From Hoylesella loescheii (GTDB taxonomy: Bacteria > Bacteroidota > Bacteroidia > Bacteroidales > Bacteroidaceae): a stretch of 64,000 nt of DNA. Numbering within the stretch: position 1 is the first letter of the stretch; each line of letters starts with the position of its first letter. Below the pieces are notes generated by a model, which did no database searches, was not told where the DNA came from, and saw nothing but the letters and a program-made list of their open reading frames with translations. A program made the position numbers and the translations under genes. Location of the stretch: NCBI GenBank assembly GCA_021531755.1, contig JADYUK010000014.1:1-64000 (forward strand). The letters are read 5' to 3'. Below are positions 45,730-54,938 of the stretch, piece after piece.

Positions 45730-47853
45730 ATGAATATGAACAACTACACACAAAACAACCAGAACCGTGGCGGGCAGCAGCTGCAGCATCTGCCACGATA
45801 CGCGAAGAATCTTGTGGAGGACGCCAGGAACGGCAAACTCGACCCTGTCATCGGAAGGGATGAGGAGATAAGGCGTGTGCTGCAGATTCTATCGCGCAGA
45901 ACGAAGAACAACCCTATACTCATAGGCGAGCCGGGTACGGGAAAGACTGCCATCGTCGAGGGCCTCGCACAGCGTATCGTAAGGGGCGATGTCCCGGAGA
46001 ACCTGAAGAGTAAGATGCTCTATACCCTCGATATGGGCGCTCTCGTGGCTGGAGCGAAGTATAAGGGCGAGTTTGAGGAAAGGCTGAAAGGTGTCATCAA
46101 CGAGGTCGTGCAGTCAAATGGCGAGATAATCCTGTTCATCGACGAGATACACACACTGGTTGGTGCGGGAGCCTCGGAAGGCGCGATGGACGCGGCAAAT
46201 ATCCTCAAGCCGGCTCTGGCACGAGGAGAGCTGAGAGCCATAGGAGCGACAACACTGAACGAATACCAGAAATACTTCGAGAAGGACAAGGCGCTCGAGC
46301 GGCGTTTCCAGACCGTTATGGTCGACGAGCCTGACGAGCTCTCTGCCATATCCATCCTGCGCGGACTGAAGGAGAGATACGAGAACCATCACAAGGTGCG
46401 TATTCAGGACGATGCCTGCATAGCGGCTGTACAGCTGTCAGAGCGTTATATATCAGAGCGTTTCCTCCCTGACAAGGCCATAGACCTCATGGATGAGGCT
46501 GCCGCCAAACTGCGCATGGAACGTGATTCTGTCCCCGAGGAGCTCGACGAGATAACACGCCGGCTCGCACAGCTGGAGATTGAGCGTGAGGCCATAAAGC
46601 GTGAGGATGACAAGGAGAAGCTCGCTGTGCTCGACCGTGACATAGAGGCGCTGAGGAGAAAGGAGAAGGATTTCCGTGAGTCGTGGGAAGGGGAGCGCTT
46701 GTTGATAAACAAGATACAGCAGCAGAAAGAGCTTATGGAGCAGCTGAAGTTTGAGGCTGAGCGTGCTGAGCGCGAGGGCGACTATGAGCGTGTGGCGGAG
46801 ATACGCTACGGCCGCATCAAGGCTCTTGAGAATGATATAGCACAGGCTCACCGCGACCTACAGGCCCACCGCGCTGCCAATTCTGGCGCTGGGAATAAAA
46901 GTGCTGACGCTCTCGTGCGTGAAGAGGTGACTGCCGATGATATCGCTGAGGTTGTGGCACGCTGGACAGGAATCCCTGTTGCACGCATGATGCAGAGCGA
47001 GCGTGACAAGCTCCTGCACCTTGAGGAGGAGCTGCACCGCCGTGTCATAGGGCAGGATGAGGCAATCGGGGCTGTTTCTGATGCTGTGCGCCGCTCGCGT
47101 GCAGGGCTTCAGGACCCGAAGCGTCCTATCGCCTCATTCATTTTCCTCGGTACTACGGGTGTGGGTAAGACAGAGCTCGCCAAGGCATTGGCTGACTATC
47201 TGTTCAACGACGAGACGATGATGACACGTATCGATATGTCTGAGTATCAGGAGAAATACAGCGTCTCACGGCTCATTGGCGCGCCTCCGGGATATGTCGG
47301 GTATGATGAGGGCGGACAACTGACCGAGGCTGTGAGACGGAAACCTTACTCCGTGGTCTTGTTCGACGAGATAGAGAAGGCACATCCTGATGTCTTCAAT
47401 ATTCTGCTCCAAGTGCTTGACGATGGCAGGCTGACTGACAATAAAGGCCGTACCGTCAACTTCAAGAACACCATCATCATAATGACATCAAACGCAAAGC
47501 GTGAGCAGCTACATGCCATTATGCGCCCCGAGTTCCTTAACCGTATTGACGAGATAATCGATTTCCATAAGCTCTCCGAGACGGAGATTGCCAGTGTAGT
47601 ACGTCTGCAGGTGGAGAAAGTCGTGAAGATGCTTGCCGCACAGGACTTCAAGCTTGAGGTTTCTGACGCTGCCATAGACGTCCTAGCACATGAGGGATAT
47701 GACCCTGATTTTGGAGCTCGTCCCGTAAAGCGTGCCATACAGCATCTGCTGCTCAACGAGCTGTCGAGAGAGCTGCTTGGAGGAAGCCTTACGAATACTC
47801 ATCCTATACGTGTGGATGCCAAGGACGGACATCTTGTCTTCGCAAACAACTGA
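45730..47853 (+). CDS. clpB: ClpB-type AAA+ disaggregase lacking the N-domain
   Basis: A 707-residue Hsp100 ATPase. The ATG at 45730 follows an AAGGAG ribosome site. After a short Gln/Asn-rich leader ([16 protein letters not shown]) it goes straight to the D1 domain ([22 protein letters not shown]) with Walker A GEPGTGKT at 66-73 and [11 protein letters not shown]. An M-domain coiled-coil with [16 protein letters not shown] follows, then D2 with Walker A GTTGVGKT at about 474-481 and [23 protein letters not shown]. Two deviations from usual ClpB (about 860 residues): no Clp-N domain, and a shortened stretch between MTSN and [11 protein letters not shown] in D2 (here only about 11 residues). 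Presumably it works in protein disaggregation with DnaK; no ClpP-loop is apparent. Confidence 0.9.
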   Translation: MNMNNYTQNNQNRGGQQLQHLPRYAKNLVEDARNGKLDPVIGRDEEIRRVLQILSRRTKNNPILIGEPGTGKTAIVEGLAQRIVRGDVPENLKSKMLYTLDMGALVAGAKYKGEFEERLKGVINEVVQSNGEIILFIDEIHTLVGAGASEGAMDAANILKPALARGELRAIGATTLNEYQKYFEKDKALERRFQTVMVDEPDELSAISILRGLKERYENHHKVRIQDDACIAAVQLSERYISERFLPDKAIDLMDEAAAKLRMERDSVPEELDEITRRLAQLEIEREAIKREDDKEKLAVLDRDIEALRRKEKDFRESWEGERLLINKIQQQKELMEQLKFEAERAEREGDYERVAEIRYGRIKALENDIAQAHRDLQAHRAANSGAGNKSADALVREEVTADDIAEVVARWTGIPVARMMQSERDKLLHLEEELHRRVIGQDEAIGAVSDAVRRSRAGLQDPKRPIASFIFLGTTGVGKTELAKALADYLFNDETMMTRIDMSEYQEKYSVSRLIGAPPGYVGYDEGGQLTEAVRRKPYSVVLFDEIEKAHPDVFNILLQVLDDGRLTDNKGRTVNFKNTIIIMTSNAKREQLHAIMRPEFLNRIDEIIDFHKLSETEIASVVRLQVEKVVKMLAAQDFKLEVSDAAIDVLAHEGYDPDFGARPVKRAIQHLLLNELSRELLGGSLTNTHPIRVDAKDGHLVFANN

Positions 47854-48075
47854 TGCCTCATCCCTCTCCGGATGCATCATCTCTCTCCAGATGCCTCATC
47901 CCTCTCTGATGGCATAATGCCATATCGGCCATAGAAACCATGCCATGCCCCGTAAGCGCTGACGCTGTGTCTGTCGGGACATTGGGCTGATGGGGCTGTC
48001 ATAGCCACACAATGACAGTCTGGAGGCGAGACGGAAGATTTAGAAGGCAGAATGTTGTGTGACATTCAATAACAT

Positions 48076-48133
48076 AATAAAGAAGGTGCACCATAAGGGT
48101 ATAAATGTACCCATGTGGTGCACCTTCTTTATT
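48076..48133. terminator. Bidirectional terminator between clpB and GH127
   Basis: A perfect 18-bp stem (48076-48093 with 48116-48133, AATAAAGAAGGTGCACCA and its complement) with an inner GGGTA/TACCC stem. Both ends are A/T-rich, so it can end both converging transcripts. Confidence 0.9.
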
Positions 48134-48217
48134 GGTTATTATCCTTGTCGTGTTTCCCGTGACTGTGGTGGGCTCCTCTATAGGTGGATAGTGCCTGCCA
48201 TGGCCGTGTATGAGGGA

Positions 48218-50293
48218 TTATTCGTCGAGCATATCGGGAGTCTGTGGCATCCATACACACATGCGTGTTGTGCCACGGTGGTTCCATGCGTAATATGGAA
48301 TCATTGTCAGCTTGACATCGCTAAGCTTCCATTTCCCGTCAGCCGTTGTCTCTATTGTCTGTGTGGGGACGGTGAGTGCAGTCACACTGAACGCTCCTGC
48401 TCCTGACTCGGTATTCTCAATTCTAAAGTTGTCGACGATGCTGAATGCAGCATTCTTAGGCATTACGGTGTGCAGGACATCATGTCCATTGTTGTCTGCT
48501 GTCTCAGCACAATAGACCAACGGACCGCGCTGTATAGCCACACGTCCACGGTCTGCCATGACATGGCTGTCGGCAACAATCTCTCTGACAGGCATGTCGA
48601 AATGTATCCTCACCTCGTCACCCTTTTTCCATTTGCGGTCTACCGTAAGGTAACCCTTATTTATCCCAGCCGTCGTGACGTCGATTTCTTTCTTCCCTTC
48701 AACGACGGTCACTCTGAATCCGCCCTTCACACTCTTGTCTGTGAAAGAGTAGAGAGATGATGGGACGGCCTCACCTCTTGCCCATCCAGGGATGCGTATC
48801 TTCATAGCGAAGCGCCCTGCCTTGTTCTGCTTCACCTTTATGGATATGTCTCCGTCCCATGGGTATCTTGTTGACTGCTTGAGCGTCACGCTCTTGCCGT
48901 TGACAGTCATCTGAGCCTCGTTGTCGGCGAAGAGGTTGACGTAGACTGAGCTGTTGTCTGTGGCGTACATGTATCCTGGCAGTGATGGTATGAAGCGGCA
49001 CAGATTGCTCGGGCAGCAGGCACAGCCAAACCAAGGCTGTCGCGTTGTGTTGCCGTCGGCATTGAACCGGTACTCCCCGTCTGAGGAAAGAGGGTTCGGG
49101 TAGAAGAAACGTCCTCCGTCAACACTCATGCCTGATATGACACCATTGTACAGAGTGCGCTCGAGACAGTCGATATACTTGGCGTCGCCACGGAACTGGA
49201 ACATGCGCTGTGCGAAATAGACTATTGATATCGCGGCGCATGTCTCGTTATAGGCAGTCTTGTTAGGGAGCTCATAGTCTGCTCCGTATGCCTCGCCAGC
49301 GTGGCGTGCGCCGACACCTCCTGTGATGTAATACTTCCTTGACACAATATTCTCCCATATCTTGTCGATGGCGTTAATATAAGCAGAGTCTCCCGTCAGT
49401 GCTGCCACATCAGCCATGCCAGAGTACATGTATCCTGCTCTGACGGCGTGTCCCCATGCCTCTGTCTGCTCCGTCACAGGCTTGTCGCTCTGAGAGTATA
49501 GGTTGCGGTATGGTGTCCTTCCGCGTGCGTCGAGCAGATATTTGGCCTCGTCGAGGTATCTCTTCTCCCCGGTGATGATGTACAGTCTTGCCAGTGCCAT
49601 CTCGGCTATCTGGTGGCCTGGCACGATATGCAGCTTGTCAGCCTCTGGCCCGATGGCGCGTATGACACAGTCGGCATATCTGCATGCTATATCGAGCATC
49701 TTGCGGCTTCCTGTCGCCTGATAGTGTGCGCATGCGGCATCGGTCAGATGTCCCAAATTGTAAAGCTCGTGGCTTAGGATCTCAGTCTTCTCCCATCTTT
49801 TTGCCCCTGCCCAGCCGTGAGGGTGAGCGGGGTTGATGGTGCGTGCTGTATACAGGTATCCGTCAGGCTCCTGGGCTGCTCTGACTATATCGAGAATGCT
49901 GTCGATATATGCCTCCATCTTCTTGTCTGGGAATGTCTGCAGCAGATAGCTCGCACCCTCTATTGTCTTGTACACGTCAGTGTCGTCGAAAGAGAATCCC
50001 ATGAACTTGCTTACATCCCATTCTGGTGTTGACAGTCCTGGGTGGCCTGGGTTGGCAAGCGTGTATGCCGCCATGGAGAAATTCTTGTATCGATGTTCGC
50101 TCTCACATTTGCTGAAAGCAAGCGGAACGGTCACCTCGCGTGCTGCCTGAAGACGTTGTCCCCAGAATGATTCGGGGCTGACTTTCACATTTGTGAATGG
50201 CACACCGTTGTATGCATATCCCATGCGGGTCTGTGAGTATGACGCTCCAGACAAGGATGAGATGAGGACGATAAGTGTTAGGATTCTTTTCAT
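48218..50293 (-). CDS. GH127-type beta-L-arabinofuranosidase
   Basis: A 691-residue exported enzyme (signal peptide MKRILTLIVLISSLSGASYS). It has the GH127/DUF1680 layout: N-terminal LAFSKCESEHRYKNFSMAA, an (alpha/alpha)6 barrel with QEPDGYLYTA, HELYNLGHLTDAACAHYQATG, WGHAVRAGYMYSGMADVAAL, AYNETCAAISIVYFAQRMFQF, and the zinc/nucleophile cysteine region WFGCACCPSNLCRF, in which GH127 enzymes use a cysteine as nucleophile. A C-terminal beta-sandwich follows (MKIRIPGWARGEAVP). Role: removal of beta-L-arabinofuranose from plant glycans, by family analogy. It is not next to a susC/susD pair. Confidence 0.9.
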   Translation of the reverse strand: MKRILTLIVLISSLSGASYSQTRMGYAYNGVPFTNVKVSPESFWGQRLQAAREVTVPLAFSKCESEHRYKNFSMAAYTLANPGHPGLSTPEWDVSKFMGFSFDDTDVYKTIEGASYLLQTFPDKKMEAYIDSILDIVRAAQEPDGYLYTARTINPAHPHGWAGAKRWEKTEILSHELYNLGHLTDAACAHYQATGSRKMLDIACRYADCVIRAIGPEADKLHIVPGHQIAEMALARLYIITGEKRYLDEAKYLLDARGRTPYRNLYSQSDKPVTEQTEAWGHAVRAGYMYSGMADVAALTGDSAYINAIDKIWENIVSRKYYITGGVGARHAGEAYGADYELPNKTAYNETCAAISIVYFAQRMFQFRGDAKYIDCLERTLYNGVISGMSVDGGRFFYPNPLSSDGEYRFNADGNTTRQPWFGCACCPSNLCRFIPSLPGYMYATDNSSVYVNLFADNEAQMTVNGKSVTLKQSTRYPWDGDISIKVKQNKAGRFAMKIRIPGWARGEAVPSSLYSFTDKSVKGGFRVTVVEGKKEIDVTTAGINKGYLTVDRKWKKGDEVRIHFDMPVREIVADSHVMADRGRVAIQRGPLVYCAETADNNGHDVLHTVMPKNAAFSIVDNFRIENTESGAGAFSVTALTVPTQTIETTADGKWKLSDVKLTMIPYYAWNHRGTTRMCVWMPQTPDMLDE

Positions 50294-50505
50294 AGATTTC
50301 AGTTATGGTTTGGGTTTTATTGTTGGTTAGTTTTTCTCTATAAGCTCTCCCTCTCTCTCCTAAATGACTTTACAGGTAGGCGAGTGCGGCTCTGGATTGT
50401 TCTGGACTGTCTTTATCCATGCTGAGTGCGGCCGCTACTCAATGAGTGGTACAGTAAAGCAAATAACTTCAGAGAAAAAGAGGAATGCATAACCAAACGG
50501 TAGTT

Positions 50506-51117
50506 TTATTTGAAGAGCTTGAACTCATATCCCTCTGACTTCAGGAATCTAAGTGATGCAGGGAGGGCGAAGTATAGTTTGTCGATAGATTTCAATGAGT
50601 CATGGAATGTGATTATCGAGCCGTTGCGTGTGTAGTTATGGACATTCCGTACGACATCGTATGGAGACAAGAGCTTAGAGTAGTCACGTGTGACGAGGTC
50701 CCACATCACGATGCGGTATTTGTGCTTGAATCTGTGGTACTGGGTCGGTCTCATCCATCCGTGTGGCGGGCGGAAGAGGTCGGAGTGTATCAGCTCGTCA
50801 CATTTTGCGACATTCTTCTCATAAGTCCTTATGCTGTGGCGTGCGCTCCCGAGATGGTTGAAGGTGTGGTTACCTATGCCGTGCCCCTCGTCCACAATCT
50901 GTTTATATAGTTCTGGATATTTCCTCACATTATCTCCTACGACAAAGAAGGTCGCCTTTATGTCAAACTCACGTAGGGTTTTCAGTATGAATGGTGTTGA
51001 CTCTGGTATCGGGCCGTCGTCGAATGTGAGGTAAACGGAGTGCTCGTTCTCGTCCATGCGCCACAGTGCCTTGGGGTAAAGCCAACGCAGCCACTTTGAG
51101 GGTTGCTCTATAAACAT
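50506..51117 (-). CDS. Polysaccharide deacetylase (CE4/NodB domain)
   Basis: A 203-residue NodB-homology enzyme, an Asp-His-His metal-dependent deacetylase. Motif 1 YLTFDDGPIPESTPFIL holds the catalytic Asp pair, and motif 2 GHGIGNHTFNHLGS holds the metal histidines. Motif 3 is RPPHGWMRPTQ, and later motifs include WDLVTRDY and HDSLKS. No signal peptide or membrane helix is visible, although the start MFIEQPSKWLRWLYPKALWRM is hydrophobic. The substrate may be peptidoglycan or a lipid-linked glycan. It lies 134 nt after the DUF2723 gene on the same strand. Confidence 0.93.
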   Translation of the reverse strand: MFIEQPSKWLRWLYPKALWRMDENEHSVYLTFDDGPIPESTPFILKTLREFDIKATFFVVGDNVRKYPELYKQIVDEGHGIGNHTFNHLGSARHSIRTYEKNVAKCDELIHSDLFRPPHGWMRPTQYHRFKHKYRIVMWDLVTRDYSKLLSPYDVVRNVHNYTRNGSIITFHDSLKSIDKLYFALPASLRFLKSEGYEFKLFK

Positions 51118-51181
51118 GGTTTTTCTTTAAGGGGGTAGTGTGGTTGTACTTTCCTTTTACTTCTATGCCTGCCAATAACAG

Positions 51182-51235
51182 CGAACAGGATAGAAGACGC
51201 CTTTTTCTTTTGTTGAGTGTCTTCTGTCCTGTTCG
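51182..51235 (-). terminator. Hairpin after the DUF2723 gene
   Basis: A 17-bp stem with one G-U pair (51182-51198 CGAACAGGATAGAAGAC with 51219-51235) begins 16 nt after the DUF2723 stop on minus. No clear T tail, so termination may be partial. Confidence 0.55.
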
Positions 51236-51251
51236 GTATTGTCCGTGTATA

Positions 51252-54200
51252 TTACATCTCGGGCAGCTGTCCGCCTTTTTGCTGATATGCTGCTATGAGC
51301 ATTGACAGCTCTTTTGCGTATTGTTTGCCGAGGTTCTGGTCCAAGAGCTCTGCTATCTCGTATATGCTGTTCATGTAGTATAAGTTGTTGATGCATTCTT
51401 GCTGTGACTGCATGAAGCGGTTCTGGCTCAGCGAGAGATACCAGCGCATATACTGCATGGATGATTTCCACATATCCTTGATTGCCTGTGCCGCCTCCTT
51501 CTTCATGCCGAGGAGTGTGTAGCAGCGTGCGAGCTCTACGCCGCCAGCAAGGATATCGTTAGGCACATTGTATGCAGGCATGACTTTGTTCATATACGTC
51601 AGCACTTTCTTTGCCTTATCGTCCTTGCCCTCCTGAATGAGGTGGGTGGCAAGCGAGATGAAGAGACGCTTGTGGGTCATGCACATGCGGCGTACAGTCT
51701 CGTCAAGATACAGCCCCTTCTTGTCCAGTCCGCCGAACTTGAAGCGTGACATGACGTTCTGGTATGTGCGCTCAGTGTCGAAGTTCTTTGCTCCTGCTGT
51801 GTTCGTCGTGAACGGTGTGATGCGGTTCACAAGGCCTTCCTGCACGAAGTTGTCGCCAAGGTTCATATAGTTCTCCTCTCCCACGGTGAGTGCGACATAG
51901 AGCGGGCGTGTCCAGTTGGCATTAGCGAGCATCTCAAGGAGCATGAGGTCGTTCTTGTAGAGTGCTCTCTTGCCTTTCAGCGAGATAACCATGTGGTCAG
52001 GGATAGAGTCGCTGGCCATCATCATGCCGCTGCGCTTCACAGCCTCCTTGTCAATAGAGAGGTATAGTGTGTCGGTAGGTATGATGTGTGTGCCTTCTGA
52101 GTCTTTTCCCTCACGCACCCAGTATTTCAGCACGTTCTTCAGCTCGAACGGGTTATCGCCGTATAGCTTCTTGGCCTCCTCTGGGTTCTCTGCATAGAAG
52201 GCTTTCAGCTCTTCCTTCACTTCCGGCTCTACTGTGATATACTCGTTTGTGCCAGCACAATACTCGAGTCTTGACCATGTTATAGGCAGCGACGGGGAGT
52301 CGTATGCCGGACGCACCATCTGGTCTATATACCAGTCGGTAGCGAGGTACGATAGGTTACATACGCGTGCGTTGGTCCCTACGCCCTCCACATCCTGGTT
52401 ATACCATAGCGGGAATGTATCATTGTCGCCGTTGGTGAATATGATGGGGTTGCTGTTCTCCTGCAGCGACATGAGGTAGTTCTGGCCGAAGTCACGGCAT
52501 GTGTATCTTCCTGAACGGTCGTGGTCGTCCCATGTCTGTGATGCCATCTGTATCGGCACGAGGAGGCACACGAGGCCTATGGCTGCCGACATGATGACTG
52601 AGCTGCGCTTAAGCTTCTCCTCAAGGAAGCTTATGATGGCAGCGACACCCATGCCACACCATATGGCGAAGGCGTAGAACGAGCCGGCATAGGCATAGTC
52701 ACGCTCACGGGGCTGTGATGGGTTCTGGTTGAGATAAATGACGATGGCGAGACCTGTCATGAAGAACAGGAAGAAGACAACCCAGAACTGCTGGATGCCT
52801 TTCTGGTTACGGAATGCCTGCCAGAAGAGGCCTAAGAGGCCGAGGATAAGGGGCAGACAGTAGAAGACGTTGTGACCCTTGTTCTCCTTCAGGTCGTCAG
52901 GGAGAAGAGACTGGTCGCCCAGCATGGCGTTGTCTATGAATGGTATGCCGGTTATCCAGTTGCCATGCTCCAGCTCGCCATTGCCCTGGCAGTCATTCTG
53001 TCGTCCGGCAAAGTTCCACATGAAGTATCTCCAGTACATGAAGTTGCACTGGTATGACAGGAAGAAGCGTATGTTCTCTGCGAATGTTGGTATCTTCACG
53101 TCGATAATCTCTCCGCAACGGTCATACTGTACAGTGTTGCCCTCTACGCCTCCCATCCATGACTCGTAGTCTCTTGCCTTGCTTGAGTCATACATACGGG
53201 GGAAGAACATATTCTGTGCGTAGACATACTTGTCTTTTGTCCTCACCACGAAATAGCGGTCAGGCTCGTCGGGCGAGTGTTTCTCCACACGCTGGTAGAC
53301 AGGGGCGCCTTTCTCCATCACCGGTTTGCACATGTTGCCCTCTACGCTGAGAGCCACCTGCGATGTGTATGCCTCGCCATAGAGCAGGGGACGGTCGCCA
53401 TACTGGTCACGGCTGAGATATGACCCGAGGGTGAAGATATCCTCTGGCGAGTTCTGGTCCATAGGAGGGTTGGCCGATGAGCGGATGACTATGACAGCAT
53501 ATGTCGAGTAGCCTATCATGAGCATCAGCAGACAGAGCAGTGTGGTATTCTTTAGGCGTGATGTTATCAGCTCCTTGCCGTCGCGCTTTATTCTCAGCAC
53601 GAACCACATCACTGCGAGCAGCACGATGCCTATCACAGCTGCTGACCATCCGTAACCGTAGAAAGGTATGCCGAGGAGGGCTATGGACAGAAGCAGGGAG
53701 ATATTCTCGCGCTTCTTGTTCTTCTGTATGTAGCTCTCGCGTATGGCCCATATTACAGTGGCCACAAGCACTATGATGTATATTATGACGCCTGTGTTGA
53801 ACGGACAGTTGAGGGTGTTCACGAAGAACAGCTCGAACCATCCGCCGACAGTGATGATACCTGGCACGACGCCATACAGCACACCGGCAATGATGACGAA
53901 TGACACCGCGAGTGCTATGAGCGAGCCCTTGAGGTCGGCATTTGGGAATCTCTTGTAATAATATACCAGCACGATAGCCGGTATGCAGAGGAGGTTCAGC
54001 AGGTGGACTCCTATGGAAAGGCCTGTCATATAGGCTATCAGCACAAGCCAACGGTCAGAGTGTGGCTCGTCGGCATGGTCCTCCCATTTCAGTATGAGCC
54101 AGAACACTACTGCTGTGAAAGCTGACGAGTATGCATACACCTCGCCCTCCACAGCTGAGTACCAGAATGTGTCGGAGAATGTGTATATCAAGGCTCCGAC

Positions 54201-54575
54201 AAGTCCGCTGGCCTCTATTGCTATGACCTTCCTCAGCGGTATATCCTCGCCACTCTCTGTTAAGAGCTTCCTCGTCAGATGGGTTATCGACCAGAAGAGG
54301 AATAGGATACATGTGGCTGAGAGCAGAGCTGACATTGTGTTGACCATCAGCGCCACTTTCGACGGGTCGCTCGCAAACTGTGAGAAGATGTTTGCTGTGA
54401 GCATGAAGAATGGCGCGCCCGGTGGATGGCCCACCTCAAGCTTGTAGCCTGTTGTGATAAATTCAGGACAGTCCCAGAATGATGCTGTCGGCTCGATGGT
54501 AGAACAATATACGAAGGCGGCGATGATGAATGTCACCCAGCCAAGGATATTGTCTATGAGACGATACTGTTTCAT
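51252..54575 (-). CDS. DUF2723 GT-C-type membrane glycosyltransferase
   Basis: An 1107-residue inner-membrane protein of the DUF2723 family, which has the GT-C fold of protein O-mannosyltransferases. The acidic first loop SFWDCPEFITTGYKLEVGHPPGAPFFML, with the D-C-P-E, corresponds to the expected catalytic aspartate region. About 11-13 hydrophobic segments span residues 10-650. A large soluble C-terminal region follows, with YDSPSLPITWSRLEYC and a TPR-like helical end (LLGMKKEAAQAIKDMWK). It probably transfers a sugar from a lipid donor in the periplasm, as proposed for Bacteroidota O-glycosylation; that is inference here. It has its own promoter at 54715-54745. Confidence 0.85.
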   Translation of the reverse strand: MKQYRLIDNILGWVTFIIAAFVYCSTIEPTASFWDCPEFITTGYKLEVGHPPGAPFFMLTANIFSQFASDPSKVALMVNTMSALLSATCILFLFWSITHLTRKLLTESGEDIPLRKVIAIEASGLVGALIYTFSDTFWYSAVEGEVYAYSSAFTAVVFWLILKWEDHADEPHSDRWLVLIAYMTGLSIGVHLLNLLCIPAIVLVYYYKRFPNADLKGSLIALAVSFVIIAGVLYGVVPGIITVGGWFELFFVNTLNCPFNTGVIIYIIVLVATVIWAIRESYIQKNKKRENISLLLSIALLGIPFYGYGWSAAVIGIVLLAVMWFVLRIKRDGKELITSRLKNTTLLCLLMLMIGYSTYAVIVIRSSANPPMDQNSPEDIFTLGSYLSRDQYGDRPLLYGEAYTSQVALSVEGNMCKPVMEKGAPVYQRVEKHSPDEPDRYFVVRTKDKYVYAQNMFFPRMYDSSKARDYESWMGGVEGNTVQYDRCGEIIDVKIPTFAENIRFFLSYQCNFMYWRYFMWNFAGRQNDCQGNGELEHGNWITGIPFIDNAMLGDQSLLPDDLKENKGHNVFYCLPLILGLLGLFWQAFRNQKGIQQFWVVFFLFFMTGLAIVIYLNQNPSQPRERDYAYAGSFYAFAIWCGMGVAAIISFLEEKLKRSSVIMSAAIGLVCLLVPIQMASQTWDDHDRSGRYTCRDFGQNYLMSLQENSNPIIFTNGDNDTFPLWYNQDVEGVGTNARVCNLSYLATDWYIDQMVRPAYDSPSLPITWSRLEYCAGTNEYITVEPEVKEELKAFYAENPEEAKKLYGDNPFELKNVLKYWVREGKDSEGTHIIPTDTLYLSIDKEAVKRSGMMMASDSIPDHMVISLKGKRALYKNDLMLLEMLANANWTRPLYVALTVGEENYMNLGDNFVQEGLVNRITPFTTNTAGAKNFDTERTYQNVMSRFKFGGLDKKGLYLDETVRRMCMTHKRLFISLATHLIQEGKDDKAKKVLTYMNKVMPAYNVPNDILAGGVELARCYTLLGMKKEAAQAIKDMWKSSMQYMRWYLSLSQNRFMQSQQECINNLYYMNSIYEIAELLDQNLGKQYAKELSMLIAAYQQKGGQLPEM

Positions 54576-54613
54576 TTCGTTCTTGAAGGTTTTTTGATTT
54601 ATTTAGTTGTTAT

Positions 54614-54656
54614 TTGTTTTTTCTTTTTTCTTTTTTCTTTCTTCTTTCTTTTCCTC
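54614..54656 (-). repeat. Purine-rich (A6G-type) tract in the DUF2723 leader
   Basis: On plus, TTTTTTC occurs three times in a row, followed by TTTCTTC and TTTCTT blocks. On minus this gives a leader of A6G/A3G repeats between the promoter and the start codon. Such microsatellites are prone to slippage. Confidence 0.7.
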
Positions 54657-54714
54657 TTATAATCATCAAGTGATGCCTCCATGAATATTCCATACATGAA
54701 TGCATATTACGTGG

Positions 54715-54745
54715 CAAAATTAGTTATTCTTCACGTAATATCAAA
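54715..54745 (-). promoter_or_regulatory. Promoter of the DUF2723 gene
   Basis: Read on minus: -33 TTTG (54742-54745), 19-nt spacer, -7 TAATTTTG (54715-54722). Start near 54707, about 130 nt before the ATG. Confidence 0.78.
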
Positions 54746-54787
54746 ATTTAGTATTCCCTTTTTACATTTTATTTACAGAAAAAGCAT

Positions 54788-54795
54788 TACCTTTG
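54788..54795 (+). promoter_or_regulatory. Promoter -7 box for nhaC
   Basis: TACCTTTG matches TAnnTTTG. No clear -33. It is divergent from the DUF2723 promoter, about 70 nt apart. The leader to the nhaC ATG at 54939 would be about 135 nt. Confidence 0.55.
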
Positions 54796-54938
54796 CATTG
54801 TGAAACGGCTGTAGCCACGATTATTCATCATTGGAAAGCTCTCTACGGCCATGTCTCTCAACCTTTGGCTCCATTCATGGCTGCCTGCCATTATCTTCAA
54901 TACATCATCATATATTTATCCACCCTGTCATTCATCTC

